Notes: generated from the letters alone by a model not told the origin. A DNA stretch of 64,000 nucleotides from Candidatus Cloacimonadota bacterium (GCA_030154085.1 JASKKR010000005.1:1-64000), one strand, 5' to 3'. Positions 26,422-35,419 are shown, counted from the first letter of the stretch. Translations and numbers: made by a program.

Positions 26422-28107
26422 ATGAAAAAAATGATTACTCTGACAATTTGTCTAATAGCAGCTGTGGCCGTATGGGCTCAAGGTCTCGAGACCTTTGATA
26501 ATTTCGATTACACAGGTACGAGCTACGTCGATGGAGACTTCGTAGGTGAAAATGGAATTGTTTGGAATTATTATCACGTGACAGGTGCTGTTGCTGGAAG
26601 CAATGACAATTCCATTGATGGGAATGGCATGATCTTGCGGCGAAGTGAAGTTCCCAGCCGGATCGTTTCTGGTCCCATTCCTGGTGGTATTGGAAACTTT
26701 TCTGTGCAAATGCGCAAAGCTTACACAAGTGCTGGAGATCGTCAATTAGCACTATACATCAATGATATATGGATTGCTGATTCTCAGATCTTTGGTGGCA
26801 CTCAAGGCGGAGATGAGACTGTATATGAATTTGTAGTTAATGGTGTGAACGTACCTGGAGAATTCACCATGGAAATTCGTAATATCCAAGGTGGCAGCAG
26901 CAACCGCCAGGTGACCATCGACAATATCAGCTGGACTGCATATGGTAGTGGTATGCAGTTTGTATCCAATCCTACTTTTGATCCTCCAGCTGGTTATTAT
27001 GCAGACCCAATTAATGTGACAATTAGTTGTACAACAGAGAATGCAAGCATTTATTATACTACCGATGGTAGTGATCCGGATGAAAGTTCAACATTGTTCA
27101 CTGCTCCAATTTTAGTAAATAGCCCGACTACAATCAAGGCGAGGGGCTATGCTGATGGTTATGAACCGAGCGCTATCGTAGTAGCTAACTATGGCTTTGT
27201 AGTACCCGTAAATGACCTTGCGCAATTGAGACAGCAAGAAGCCGATAATGAGACAGTATATCAAGTGACATCACCTGTGATCCTCACCTTCCAACAGAGC
27301 AACAGGAATCAGAAATACTTCCAAGATAGTTCCGCGGCTATTTTGGTTGATGATCAACCCGGAACCATTACGAGCACATATGAGATCGGAGACGCTGTCG
27401 TTGGTCTCACAGGTAAGCTGAATTACTATTTCGAAACATTGCAATTTATCCCTACTCAAGATCCAGGACAAGCTGTATCCAGTGGAAATGATGTTGATGT
27501 TCCCACTCTTACTATAGCAGATATCAATGGAGATATAGGATTCAACAATTATCAATCTCGTTTGGTTTTGATAAACGAGGTCAGCTTTGTCAATCCTAGT
27601 GGCGTCTATGAAACTAATCCTGCAGTAAACTATGAAATCACTGATGCGACCGGTCAGATGACATTCCGCACTAGTTTCTATGATGTTGATTATATCGGTA
27701 CTCCGATGCATACTGGAACTTTCAATATCATGGGAATTATAGCTCATTATCAGAGCACAGCCCAGATTACCCCCCGTATGTTAGCTGATTTTAATCCTGT
27801 CTCAATTGATGATCCATCATTAGTCCCTGGTCAGGTGAAGCTATTAGGGAACTATCCCAATCCATTTAACCCAACCACTACTATTCAATTCCAGATGGAG
27901 CGATCAGTTCCTGCTGAAATCGTGATCTATAATCAAAAGGGTCAAATTGTAAAGAGATTTGATAACATTCGAACTCAACCAGGAATGAATAGCCTGGTGT
28001 GGGATGGACTTGATAACAACGGCTCCATAGTCACCAGTGGAGTTTATTTCTTCCGCCTTAAATCCGGAAGCTACAGTTCCACACGAAAAATGGTCTTAAT
28101 GAAATAA
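26422..28107 (+). CDS. secreted multidomain protein with FlgD-like C-terminal sorting tail
   Basis: The 561-residue product has a signal peptide ending in AVWAQ. Next come a jelly-roll-like region (to about residue 180, GSSNRQVTIDNISW) and a chitobiase C-terminal-like repeat near 185-255 (FDPPAGYYADPINVTISC, YYTTDGSDPD). An OB-fold-like region follows at about 260-455, similar to Bacteroidetes DNA/sugar-binding OB domains (YFQDSSAAILVDD, LTGKLNYYFETLQF). The tail from about residue 470 starts LLGNYPNPFNPTTTIQF and ends KMVLMK, the FlgD-like/Por-type tail used for cargo sorting in several phyla. It is probably exported to the surface. GGAGGAAATT right before 26422 fixes the start; an ATG four codons earlier overlaps that site. 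Confidence 0.82.
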   Translation: MKKMITLTICLIAAVAVWAQGLETFDNFDYTGTSYVDGDFVGENGIVWNYYHVTGAVAGSNDNSIDGNGMILRRSEVPSRIVSGPIPGGIGNFSVQMRKAYTSAGDRQLALYINDIWIADSQIFGGTQGGDETVYEFVVNGVNVPGEFTMEIRNIQGGSSNRQVTIDNISWTAYGSGMQFVSNPTFDPPAGYYADPINVTISCTTENASIYYTTDGSDPDESSTLFTAPILVNSPTTIKARGYADGYEPSAIVVANYGFVVPVNDLAQLRQQEADNETVYQVTSPVILTFQQSNRNQKYFQDSSAAILVDDQPGTITSTYEIGDAVVGLTGKLNYYFETLQFIPTQDPGQAVSSGNDVDVPTLTIADINGDIGFNNYQSRLVLINEVSFVNPSGVYETNPAVNYEITDATGQMTFRTSFYDVDYIGTPMHTGTFNIMGIIAHYQSTAQITPRMLADFNPVSIDDPSLVPGQVKLLGNYPNPFNPTTTIQFQMERSVPAEIVIYNQKGQIVKRFDNIRTQPGMNSLVWDGLDNNGSIVTSGVYFFRLKSGSYSSTRKMVLMK

Positions 28108-28108
28108 A

Positions 28109-29017
28109 TTGAAACTGAAGAGTCACCTATTCTGCATAATTACGATTGCATTATGGTCTTCTCTGGAACTTGTTGGCAAACTTTTGGGAGAGGGGATTTC
28201 CCCTTTTACTCTCACTGCCTGGCGATTTCTGATCGGAGGAGCATGCATTCTGCCTTTTGCGATCAGAGGGATGACTCTCGGCAAACATAAATTAGATATA
28301 AGCAGCATACTGAAGCTAGGTGTTTTGGGCATCCTTAACGTCGTTATCAGTATGCTGCTTTTACAATTGGCAATCTATTATGGGAAAGCTTCGCTCACTG
28401 CTATGATTGTAAGCATGAATCCTCTTTTCGTCAGCCTCTTTGCCATTCTTATCCTAAAAGAGCACCTGACCAGGATTCAGCTATATAGTCTGCTTATTGG
28501 ATTGGTTGGTTTACTTTTCATTATCTTTGGAGAAAACGAATTATTACAGCATAATTACCTCAATCTGCCTTTAGGCATTGTTTTAGCCGTATTATCCGGA
28601 ATTACTTTTGCGCTTTATACAGTTCTAACCAAATGGGCTGTTGCCAAATTTGGTAATATGGTTACAAATTCCTTTGCTTTTCTGATAGGTGGGATCATCC
28701 TCAGCATAATAAATCTAATAAGCGGCGAAAGCATGGCTTTTGTTCCATCATTAAAGAATATAATGCTAATCCTGTATTTGGGCGTGATGGTCTCTGGGCT
28801 TGCCTATGTACTTTATTTTGAAGCGATGAAGCAACTCACCGCTTCCCGTGCTTCCTTCTATTTCTTTTTGAAACCAGCACTTGCTTCAATTCTGGCATAT
28901 ATCTTTTTGGGAGAGCAACTAGGAAGCTGGCAGATCGGAGGGATGATCTTGATCATGCTGGCACTCAGCAGAAACTTCTGGGTCACACTCTATGAGCGAA
29001 ATCAATCTCAAGCGTAA
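28109..29017 (+). CDS. DMT/EamA-family transporter
   Basis: The 302-residue product has ten hydrophobic segments in two similar halves, as in the drug/metabolite transporter superfamily. The first helix (IITIALWSSLELVGKLL) and FTLTAWRFLIGGACILP are standard EamA features, and the second half repeats them (GIVLAVLSGITFALYTVLTKWAV, SRASFYFFLKPALASILAYIFLGE). Export of an amino acid or other metabolite is likely; the substrate is unknown. The start is TTG two bases after the stop of the FlgD-tail protein. No ATG exists early enough to preserve the first helix. It overlaps the flippase gene by 26 bases. Confidence 0.85.
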   Translation: MKLKSHLFCIITIALWSSLELVGKLLGEGISPFTLTAWRFLIGGACILPFAIRGMTLGKHKLDISSILKLGVLGILNVVISMLLLQLAIYYGKASLTAMIVSMNPLFVSLFAILILKEHLTRIQLYSLLIGLVGLLFIIFGENELLQHNYLNLPLGIVLAVLSGITFALYTVLTKWAVAKFGNMVTNSFAFLIGGIILSIINLISGESMAFVPSLKNIMLILYLGVMVSGLAYVLYFEAMKQLTASRASFYFFLKPALASILAYIFLGEQLGSWQIGGMILIMLALSRNFWVTLYERNQSQA

Positions 29018-30311
29018 TATAGCCTTTACCACAAGCTCTCAAGCCATCACTATGCTGGCTTCCTTTGTGGTAAATTGGTATTTAGCGCGGTTTTTAGGAC
29101 CTGAACTCAGAGGACAATACGTATATCTGTTCACCGTGAATTCTGTAGTGTGGCTATTGCTTGATCTCGGAGTCTCCAAATCGCTGATGTATTCTTTGCA
29201 AAGGGATAAAGCAGATCCATCCGCATTGTATAGTATGTCTTTGGTGTTTTTTGGGATCAGCTTGCTATTATCGATAGTGATATTTCGCTTTTTTTCTACC
29301 CAGATTTTGGGGGGCAATCAGTATTCTGCTTTGATAGTACTTGCTTTGAGCATCTATATAGCTTTCTTCCAATTGTACAATAGGCAAAAGGTGATTTCTA
29401 TAGGATTGAATAATATCAAGGATTATTCTTTACTGCTCACTATGCCTACTGTAGTTTTCATGCTCTTGATCCTGCCACTGTTTTGGTTGTTTCCTACTCA
29501 CTATCGAATGCAGGGCAGTTATTTATTGTATGTAACCGTGATGATATCGATCTGTGTCTTTTTTCACAAAAGGATCACAAAAAAGATACACTTCCACTTT
29601 AGTTGGGATTACCCCTTAGTCAAGCGTTCCTATTCCTTAGGGTTCAAAGCATTTTTGAGCGAATATATGGCCATCATGATGACCAAGGCAGATATACTTA
29701 TCCTCAAACGCCTGGGGAGTTTTGCGGAACTTGGTGTATATACTTTGGCTATCAATTTTATCGATATCATAAACGTTACAAGCAATATGATCGGGGTAGT
29801 ATTGCTAAATAAGTTTGCTGCCTTAAATAACGACTCAGCTTCTTTGGTTATTCTCCGCAAGATCTTCGTTCTCATGATATGCTTTAATCTGATCTGCATC
29901 ATCGGTATGTTGGCCTTTGGGCATTTCATTATCGGCTTTTTGTATACTACAGATTACATTGGAGCTTACAAAGCTTTTATCTATCTGATTCCTGCCATAT
30001 TTGGCCTTACGCTGGGCTCCTTATTCAATACCTTTCTCTGGAGTAAAGGCTTCCCAATATTTACAATTATTGCCCCAGCGACAGCGACTTTGCTGAAGGT
30101 AGTCCTTAGCAGTATACTCATCCCCAGAATGGGATATCTGGGAGCAGCCCTTGCTTCGTCGATCGTATATCCGGTATGGTTTATGCTGCTACTGATCTGG
30201 TATTTTAGTACTCACAAAGAGCAAAAGCTTTCTTCTTTGCTCTTCCGCAAGAGCGATATCAAGGATATGGGGCTAATGCTAAATGCACTTTATGCAAAGA
30301 TTAGAGGTTAA
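28992..30311 (+). CDS. polysaccharide flippase (MATE/Wzx-like)
   Basis: The 439-residue protein has about 12-14 predicted membrane helices and the opening RNIAFTTSSQAITMLASFVVNWYLARFLGPELRGQYVYL, typical of the oligosaccharide flippase (polysaccharide biosynthesis) family. KADILILKRLGSFAELGVYTLA in the middle is another family landmark. It likely flips a lipid-linked oligosaccharide across the inner membrane. It lies between a DMT exporter and a tandem glycosyltransferase, consistent with a surface-glycan gene cluster. It overlaps the DMT gene by 26 bases and ends 1 base before the next gene. The partial gene at the left window edge has a similar N-terminus. Confidence 0.88.
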   Translation: MSEINLKRNIAFTTSSQAITMLASFVVNWYLARFLGPELRGQYVYLFTVNSVVWLLLDLGVSKSLMYSLQRDKADPSALYSMSLVFFGISLLLSIVIFRFFSTQILGGNQYSALIVLALSIYIAFFQLYNRQKVISIGLNNIKDYSLLLTMPTVVFMLLILPLFWLFPTHYRMQGSYLLYVTVMISICVFFHKRITKKIHFHFSWDYPLVKRSYSLGFKAFLSEYMAIMMTKADILILKRLGSFAELGVYTLAINFIDIINVTSNMIGVVLLNKFAALNNDSASLVILRKIFVLMICFNLICIIGMLAFGHFIIGFLYTTDYIGAYKAFIYLIPAIFGLTLGSLFNTFLWSKGFPIFTIIAPATATLLKVVLSSILIPRMGYLGAALASSIVYPVWFMLLLIWYFSTHKEQKLSSLLFRKSDIKDMGLMLNALYAKIRG

Positions 30312-30312
30312 A

Positions 30313-32553
30313 ATGAGAGTAGTCTTTATCAACACAATATTTCCCAATCCAGTTGAACCCACCAAAGGGATATTTGTGCTCAAAAACCTGATGCACTATC
30401 CTCCCGAGATAGAACTTGAAGTAATTGCGCCAGTTCCCTTTTTTCTCGCTTTACGCAGAAAGAAAAGAGTGAAGGTCCCCTTGTGGCGCAATATTGAACT
30501 TAATGGACGCCAGCTGCGTGTTTGGCATCCCCGTTTTCTCCTCTTCCCAGGCAACTTTCTGCAACCCTGGATACCATATTTTGAATACCTCAGTGTTTTA
30601 CCGCTTTTTCACTATTTACACCGGAAAAAAGCAATAGACTGCTTGCATGCTAATTTCTGTCTACCTGATGGGATTGCGACCGCAAGACTGGCACAGAGAT
30701 TTGGCATTCCTTATATTATTACCGAGCATCAGGCAGCTTTGGCTGATCTTTTGAGCAAATCCACCCTCGCGCGGTTGATGCTGGCGGCATATTCTCGAGC
30801 TCACAAAGTTATTGCAGTTTCTCGGCATACCGGACAAATCCTTTTGGATGCAGGTTTATCCCCCGAAAAGCTAAAGGTAATCCCCAATGGAATAGATACT
30901 TCTCTCTTTGTCCCTGCAGCACATTCAGGAAAGATCAAAAAACTGATCTACGTGGGTTATCTGGTCGAACGCAAGGGTGTGCAATACTTGCTCAAGGCAT
31001 TATCTATCTTGCAAGATACCAGCTTGAGACTTAGCATAGTAGGGGATGGAGATTATCGGGCTGATCTACAAAAACTTTGTCAGCAGTATGGCATCAGTGG
31101 ACAAGTGAGATTTTTGGGTGAAAAGAATGCCACTGAGGTGGCGCAGTTGTTAGCGGAACATGATGCTTTAGTCCATCCCAGCTTAATTGAGAGTTTTGGC
31201 ATCTCGGTAGTGGAAGCCATGGCTTCAGGATTACCGGTATTGGCCACTCAGAATGGTGGCAGCGAGGATATCGTTACTCCTCAGACCGGAATCATCGTTA
31301 AGCCACGCGATCCTGAAGCGCTGGCTGAAGGTCTACGAGAACTGATTGGGACCAGCTGGGATAGTGAGTTGATCAGTAATTATGCTCATAGTAATTACGA
31401 TATCCGACAAATAGTTAGCAGGACTATCCAAGAATATCCCAACATAAATCCTTCACACACTGTCTGTCACCTTAGTTCAGTACATATTCGGACTGATGTC
31501 AGGGTATTTTACAAACAGTGCCTTACTTTGATAAATGCAGGTTACAAAGTGCATCTAGTCGTAGCAGATGGTCAGGGCAATCAGCGTAAAGGTGGCGTAA
31601 TTATCCATGATGTTGGGACATACAAAAGTCGCAGACAGCGTTTCTTTTTTGCTCCGATAAAAATACTTAGGCAAGCACTGCAAATTAAAGCAGATGTCTA
31701 TCAGATTCACGATCCAGAGCTATTACCGATAGCTGTGATCTTGAAGTATCTGAGCCGCAAACCGGTGGTTTATGACATCCATGAATGTTATGCTGAGCTT
31801 TTTTTACACAAGGGTTATCTTTCTTCTGCCCGAGGGAAAGCTCTCTCATATCTAATCAAATACATAGAGCGTGGCAGTCTCAAACTTCTTGACCAGGGCA
31901 TTGCTGCCACCGAGCATATAGCAGAACAATTTACAGATATTCCTACGATCCATAACTACCCGATCTTAGCTGAATGGGAGCAAGTGGATAATAACATCAA
32001 ACGCTATCAAAGCCGTAATATATGCTATATTGGCAATATCACCAAAGAACGGGGTATAGGGCGTGTCGTTAAAGCTCTGGCCGCTGTGGATTGCCGATTT
32101 CTTCTGGCCGGAAGATACGAACCGGCTGAGTATCGTGAAGAATTGCGAGCTTTACCTGGATTCGATAAAGTAATCGAATATGGGTATGTAGACCGGACTC
32201 AGGCTGCCGAGATCTTTTCCCAATCTGCTCTGGGGATCGTGCTTTTGGATAAAAGCCCCAATAATCTTTATTCACTTTCTACCAAGATCTTTGAATATAT
32301 GGCAGCTGGCTTGCCGGTCCTGATTTCTGATCTTCCTACTAGTGTGGAGCTTATTCACAAATCTGGAGCTGGGCTTTACCTTGATCCCGAAAATATCGAT
32401 AAGATTGCCGAGACCCTCAACCAGCTTTTGGATAATCCCGAAGCTCTTGCTCAAATGGGGAAAAAGGGCAAGCAGCTTGTCCATCAGGAACTTTCTTGGG
32501 AAAATGAACAAGAAAAATATCTGAATATCTATGCAGAACTTTTATCTAGATAA
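30313..32553 (+). CDS. tandem GT4 glycosyltransferase (two catalytic units)
   Basis: The 746-residue protein contains two complete GT-B glycosyltransferases. Unit 1 (about 1-365) has VIPNGIDTSLF, IYVGYLVERKGVQYLL and the donor-site E-x7-E motif in SLIESFGISVVEAMASGLPV. Unit 2 (about 372-746) restarts with CHLSSVHIRTDVRVFYKQCL and has VYDIHECY, GIGRVVKALA and STKIFEYMAAGLPVL. Unit 1 resembles RfaG/PimB-type enzymes, and unit 2 those of capsule clusters. Two consecutive sugar additions on the same acceptor are plausible. The ATG at 30313 follows gaggtt; an upstream in-frame ATG at 30283 is inside the flippase. The reading frame is continuous across the junction, so a true fusion is likely. Confidence 0.85.
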   Translation: MRVVFINTIFPNPVEPTKGIFVLKNLMHYPPEIELEVIAPVPFFLALRRKKRVKVPLWRNIELNGRQLRVWHPRFLLFPGNFLQPWIPYFEYLSVLPLFHYLHRKKAIDCLHANFCLPDGIATARLAQRFGIPYIITEHQAALADLLSKSTLARLMLAAYSRAHKVIAVSRHTGQILLDAGLSPEKLKVIPNGIDTSLFVPAAHSGKIKKLIYVGYLVERKGVQYLLKALSILQDTSLRLSIVGDGDYRADLQKLCQQYGISGQVRFLGEKNATEVAQLLAEHDALVHPSLIESFGISVVEAMASGLPVLATQNGGSEDIVTPQTGIIVKPRDPEALAEGLRELIGTSWDSELISNYAHSNYDIRQIVSRTIQEYPNINPSHTVCHLSSVHIRTDVRVFYKQCLTLINAGYKVHLVVADGQGNQRKGGVIIHDVGTYKSRRQRFFFAPIKILRQALQIKADVYQIHDPELLPIAVILKYLSRKPVVYDIHECYAELFLHKGYLSSARGKALSYLIKYIERGSLKLLDQGIAATEHIAEQFTDIPTIHNYPILAEWEQVDNNIKRYQSRNICYIGNITKERGIGRVVKALAAVDCRFLLAGRYEPAEYREELRALPGFDKVIEYGYVDRTQAAEIFSQSALGIVLLDKSPNNLYSLSTKIFEYMAAGLPVLISDLPTSVELIHKSGAGLYLDPENIDKIAETLNQLLDNPEALAQMGKKGKQLVHQELSWENEQEKYLNIYAELLSR

Positions 32554-32574
32554 CCTCATCCTGGAGTTGATACA

Positions 32575-33729
32575 ATGATTGTAGTAAAAATACTTTTTTG
32601 GGGCTCATGGTTAGCTCTTTTCTACCATTTGCTTGGCTATGGCGCCCTCTTATGGCTCATTAATCTGAGTAAAAAGAGGGAGAAAACGATAAAATACTTG
32701 AGTGACAATCAGCTCCCGTTTGTTACCGTCATCTGTGCTGCATATAACGAAGAGCAAGTGATAAAAGCCAAGATAGATTCTTTTTTGGCAATGGATTATC
32801 CTCAAGATAAAATGCAGTTGATTGTGATTTCAGACGATTCAAGCGATCAGACCAATCAGATTGTATCCTCTTTTGCAAATCTCAACGTGAAACTCCTTGT
32901 GCAAAAACCCAGAGCTGGCAAGCAGAGCGCTCAGAATCTTGCCCTGGAGCATATTCAAGGTGATTTGGTGCTTTCCACTGACGCCAATTCTATATTTGCT
33001 CCTGATGCGCTACGTATCTTGGTAAATAGATTATACAGCGATCCCAAATTAGGTATGGTATCCGGAGAGTTAAAACTGTTGAAGAAAGGAAGCAAGCAAT
33101 CTGGAGAAGGTCTGTATTGGCGCTACGAAGCCTGGCTGAAGCAGTTGGACAGCAAATTTCGCAGCATTATTTGTGCTAATGGTTCCCTTTTTTTAATCAA
33201 GCGGGAGTTCTTTGGCAAGGTCGATCCCGATTCAGCTGATGATTTTGAACGGACCCTCATTGTTTTGGAGCATGGCTACAATGTTGCTTATGAACCCCAA
33301 GCTTGCGTGTATGAGGAGGAAAGTGAAAAAGCCAGTGACGAATTGCGCCGCAAAGTACGTATCATTTCCGGCGAGTGGGCTGCTTTGTCCCGGCATCGTC
33401 GCCTGTTAAATCCTTTCCGCTATCCAGCGATAAGTTTTTTACTTATATCGCATAAATTGATTCGTTGGTTATTTTTTGCATTTGTAATTTGTGGATTTAT
33501 TTCCACCATCTTTTTGATCGCCCAACCCTTTTATCTCTTTGCCTTTATTGCCCAAATGCTGGTCTACACCCTGGGTTTGCTTGGTCTCGCAGCTCAAAAC
33601 AAGGGAATCCACATCCCCTTTACGGCAATTCCAGCCTATCTGATGGCGATGATCATAGCATCTCTACTCGCCTTCTTCAGATTCCTGTTTCATGCACAAC
33701 AAATGGCTTTCTGGGAACCCATACGCTAA
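32575..33729 (+). CDS. membrane-associated GT2 glycosyltransferase
   Basis: The 384-residue protein has an N-terminal hydrophobic helix, a GT2 (GT-A) domain from about residue 45, and two or three C-terminal membrane helices. FVTVICAAYNEEQVI is the nucleotide-sugar entry motif, VISDDSSDQTNQI and STDANSIFAPDAL carry the donor-binding aspartates, and ADDFERTLIVLEHGYNVAYEP is the acceptor-site DD(F) region. The family's QxxRW is replaced by a basic stretch ending RIISGEWAAL. It probably adds sugars at the membrane face. It begins 21 bases after the tandem GT4 gene, with ggagtt before the ATG, and closes the operon. Confidence 0.85.
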   Translation: MIVVKILFWGSWLALFYHLLGYGALLWLINLSKKREKTIKYLSDNQLPFVTVICAAYNEEQVIKAKIDSFLAMDYPQDKMQLIVISDDSSDQTNQIVSSFANLNVKLLVQKPRAGKQSAQNLALEHIQGDLVLSTDANSIFAPDALRILVNRLYSDPKLGMVSGELKLLKKGSKQSGEGLYWRYEAWLKQLDSKFRSIICANGSLFLIKREFFGKVDPDSADDFERTLIVLEHGYNVAYEPQACVYEEESEKASDELRRKVRIISGEWAALSRHRRLLNPFRYPAISFLLISHKLIRWLFFAFVICGFISTIFLIAQPFYLFAFIAQMLVYTLGLLGLAAQNKGIHIPFTAIPAYLMAMIIASLLAFFRFLFHAQQMAFWEPIR

Positions 33730-33996
33730 GCTTAGCTTTATAATTTTGATCTTAACCTGTCTTTAAGTTATGATTCTCTCCTGGGATAGAACTCGATCAA
33801 GACTTAATACCAACTTCAGCTCAAGATTGATAGACGGGCAGAGGGTGAGAAAGCACTTGACGCCACATGCCTCTCGTCATATTTGGAAAAGAAGTAAGGA
33901 TCTGTGCAATGCTATGAGATTATCAAGCGAGTAACCAGGTTTGATCAGTTCATCTCGGTGCAGAACTTATACCATGTTGGCAAAGGAGCAGTTACT
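33730..33996. other. 267-base gap between the GT2 gene and the sugar dehydrogenase
   Basis: A 12-base palindrome GCTAAGCTTAGC spans the end of the GT2 gene (33725-33736). Bases 33866-33919 resemble the 85-bp repeat at two points: CATGCCTC at the left and TAAGGATCTGTGCAATGC at the right, with the middle shortened. I regard this as a possible decayed copy only. A promoter for the dehydrogenase should be here but was not resolved. Confidence 0.35.
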
Positions 33997-35025
33997 ATGG
34001 AAAAAATAAGAATCGGCCTCATTGGATGTGGCCGGATTTCAAAAAATCATTTTGATGCAGTATCTCAGATCCCGGAAGCGGAATTTGTAGCCATCTGCGA
34101 TACTGACAAGGCAAGGGCTGATGCTGTAGGAAAAGAACGAAATATCAGCAAGGTTTATTATGATCATCATAAGATGCTGGCTACTGAAAATCTTGACTTG
34201 GTTTCTATCTGTACTCCCAGTGGCACCCATCCTGATATCGGAATTGATGTCGCCAAAGCCAAGATCAATGTCCTAACCGAAAAACCGATGGCAATCAATA
34301 TCGAAAGTGCCGACAAACTGATCAAAGCTTGTGACGATAATCATGTAAAACTCTTTGTGGTAAAGCAAAATCGCCTCAATAGTACGATGCAATTGCTAAA
34401 AAAGGCTGTGGATAAGAATCGCTTTGGCAGAATATATATGGCACAATCAAATGTATTTTGGCAGCGCCCGCAAAGCTATTATGATGCTGCCAAATGGCGT
34501 GGAACCTGGGAATTTGACGGTGGCGCTTATATGAATCAAGCTAGCCATTATGTCGATGCCATGTATTGGCTATTAGGTAATGTCGAAAGTGTCTCTGCCT
34601 ATACTGCCACTATGGCAAGAAAGATTGAAGCCGAAGATACTGGCTGCGCAATTCTTCACTTCCGTAATGGCATTATCGCCTCGATAAACGTAACTATGCT
34701 CACTTATCCTAAAAACTTTGAAGGATCCATCACTATCATTGGTGAAAAAGGTATCGTAAAAGTCGGGGGTGTGGCTGTGAATAAGATTGAAAAATGGGAA
34801 TTTGAAGAATATGATGATGATGATCGCATTGTTCTCGACAGCAATTATATGCCGCCAAATGTTTATGGATTTGGTCATAACCCTTACTACAGGAATGTGA
34901 TTGACACACTTCTGAATCGGGCTGTACCATGTACTGATGGCAGAGATGGACGTAAATCTGTAGAGATCATACAAGCAATCTATGAATCAGCCAAGACCGG
35001 TAAGAGGATATCTCTACCTCTATAA
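33997..35025 (+). CDS. Gfo/Idh/MocA-family sugar dehydrogenase (WlbA/WbpB-like)
   Basis: The 342-residue oxidoreductase has an N-terminal NAD-binding fold (RIGLIGCGRISKNHF), the family EKP motif (VLTEKPMAI) and an NR-containing segment (VKQNRLNSTMQLLKKAV). FWQRPQSYYDAAKWRGTWEFDGGAYMNQASHYVDAMYWLLG is close to what I recall for WbpB/WlbA, which oxidises the 3-position of UDP-N-acetylglucosaminuronate on the way to diacetamido sugars of O-antigens. The nearby glycosyltransferases fit. The partner aminotransferase and epimerase are not in the window. AAAGGAG seven bases before the ATG at 33997 fixes the start; an earlier GTG at 33904 lies in non-coding sequence. The specific substrate is an inference. 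Confidence 0.8.
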   Translation: MEKIRIGLIGCGRISKNHFDAVSQIPEAEFVAICDTDKARADAVGKERNISKVYYDHHKMLATENLDLVSICTPSGTHPDIGIDVAKAKINVLTEKPMAINIESADKLIKACDDNHVKLFVVKQNRLNSTMQLLKKAVDKNRFGRIYMAQSNVFWQRPQSYYDAAKWRGTWEFDGGAYMNQASHYVDAMYWLLGNVESVSAYTATMARKIEAEDTGCAILHFRNGIIASINVTMLTYPKNFEGSITIIGEKGIVKVGGVAVNKIEKWEFEEYDDDDRIVLDSNYMPPNVYGFGHNPYYRNVIDTLLNRAVPCTDGRDGRKSVEIIQAIYESAKTGKRISLPL

Positions 35026-35121
35026 GGATTGGGTTTGTGTTTTGTTTCTCTCTGATATATAGTGGGTTAGTTCACTTGTCATGGGTCTCCCATTTCATCC
35101 TCGTTCGAGAAATGAGCAAGG

Positions 35122-35154
35122 AATTGGAAACAAAGCAGATACAGGTTTCCAATT
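35122..35154 (+). terminator. candidate terminator hairpin after the sugar dehydrogenase gene
   Basis: AATTGGAAAC at 35122-35131 pairs exactly with GTTTCCAATT at 35145-35154 around a 13-base loop, and TT then A follows. The stem is AT-rich and the T-tract is short, so it may be a weak terminator or another RNA structure. Confidence 0.4.
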
Positions 35155-35276
35155 TTATCCCCATTTTGGTAAGTATCAGAAATACGGTTAATGATTATTT
35201 GTTTGCTAACTATAAATATGGCATGCTTATCCTGTTATCAATGCGGAAAAGACCGATAATTCTGCAAAAATATATC

Positions 35277-35305
35277 TTGACAAAAAAGTGGTCTTCAAAG
35301 ACAAT
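35277..35305 (+). promoter_or_regulatory. promoter for tRNA-Asp
   Basis: TTGACA at 35277-35282 and GACAAT at 35300-35305 are separated by 17 bases. The -35 is perfect and the -10 matches 4 of 6. Transcription would begin near 35312, about 23 bases before the tRNA 5' end. Confidence 0.6.
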
Positions 35306-35334
35306 GCAACAACTGATTCGTTATGAACAACGCT

Positions 35335-35412
35335 GGGGGCGTAGTTCAGTTTGGTTAGAACGTCTGCCTGTCACGCAGAAGGTCGCGAGTTCGAGTCTCG
35401 TCGCTCCCGCCA
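35335..35412 (+). tRNA. tRNA-Asp (anticodon GTC)
   Basis: The sequence GGGGGCGTAGTTCAG...TCGCTCCCGCCA folds as a full cloverleaf. The acceptor arm GGGGGCG pairs with CGCTCCC (one G-T pair). The anticodon stem TCTGC/GCAGA encloses CTGTCAC with GTC as anticodon, which reads aspartate codons. The T arm contains GTTCGAG. Discriminator G and CCA are encoded. It sits between its own promoter and a strong terminator. Confidence 0.96.
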
Positions 35413-35419
35413 TATTTTT

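Larger units (their letters stand above)
35026..35334. other. intergenic region upstream of tRNA-Asp
   Basis: The 309 bases hold, in order, a short C-A-T-T-T-C/G-A-A-A-T-G hairpin (35094-35117), a 10-base AT-rich hairpin (35122-35154) and the tRNA promoter (35277-35305). The segment CTCCCATTT...GAGAAATGAGCAAG (35089-35120) shares blocks with repeat copy A, possibly by decay. An open frame crossing this gap and the tRNA (35037-35456) is not a gene. Confidence 0.5.

Noticed and set aside
30313-32553. Treating the double GT4 as two genes with a sequencing frameshift
   Set aside because: The frame is continuous with no internal start and ribosome binding site at the junction, so one fused gene is the simpler reading.
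33725-33736. Perfect 12-base palindrome GCTAAGCTTAGC as an operator
   Set aside because: It straddles the stop codon of the GT2 gene, occurs once that I could see, and gives only a four-base stem; chance is adequate.
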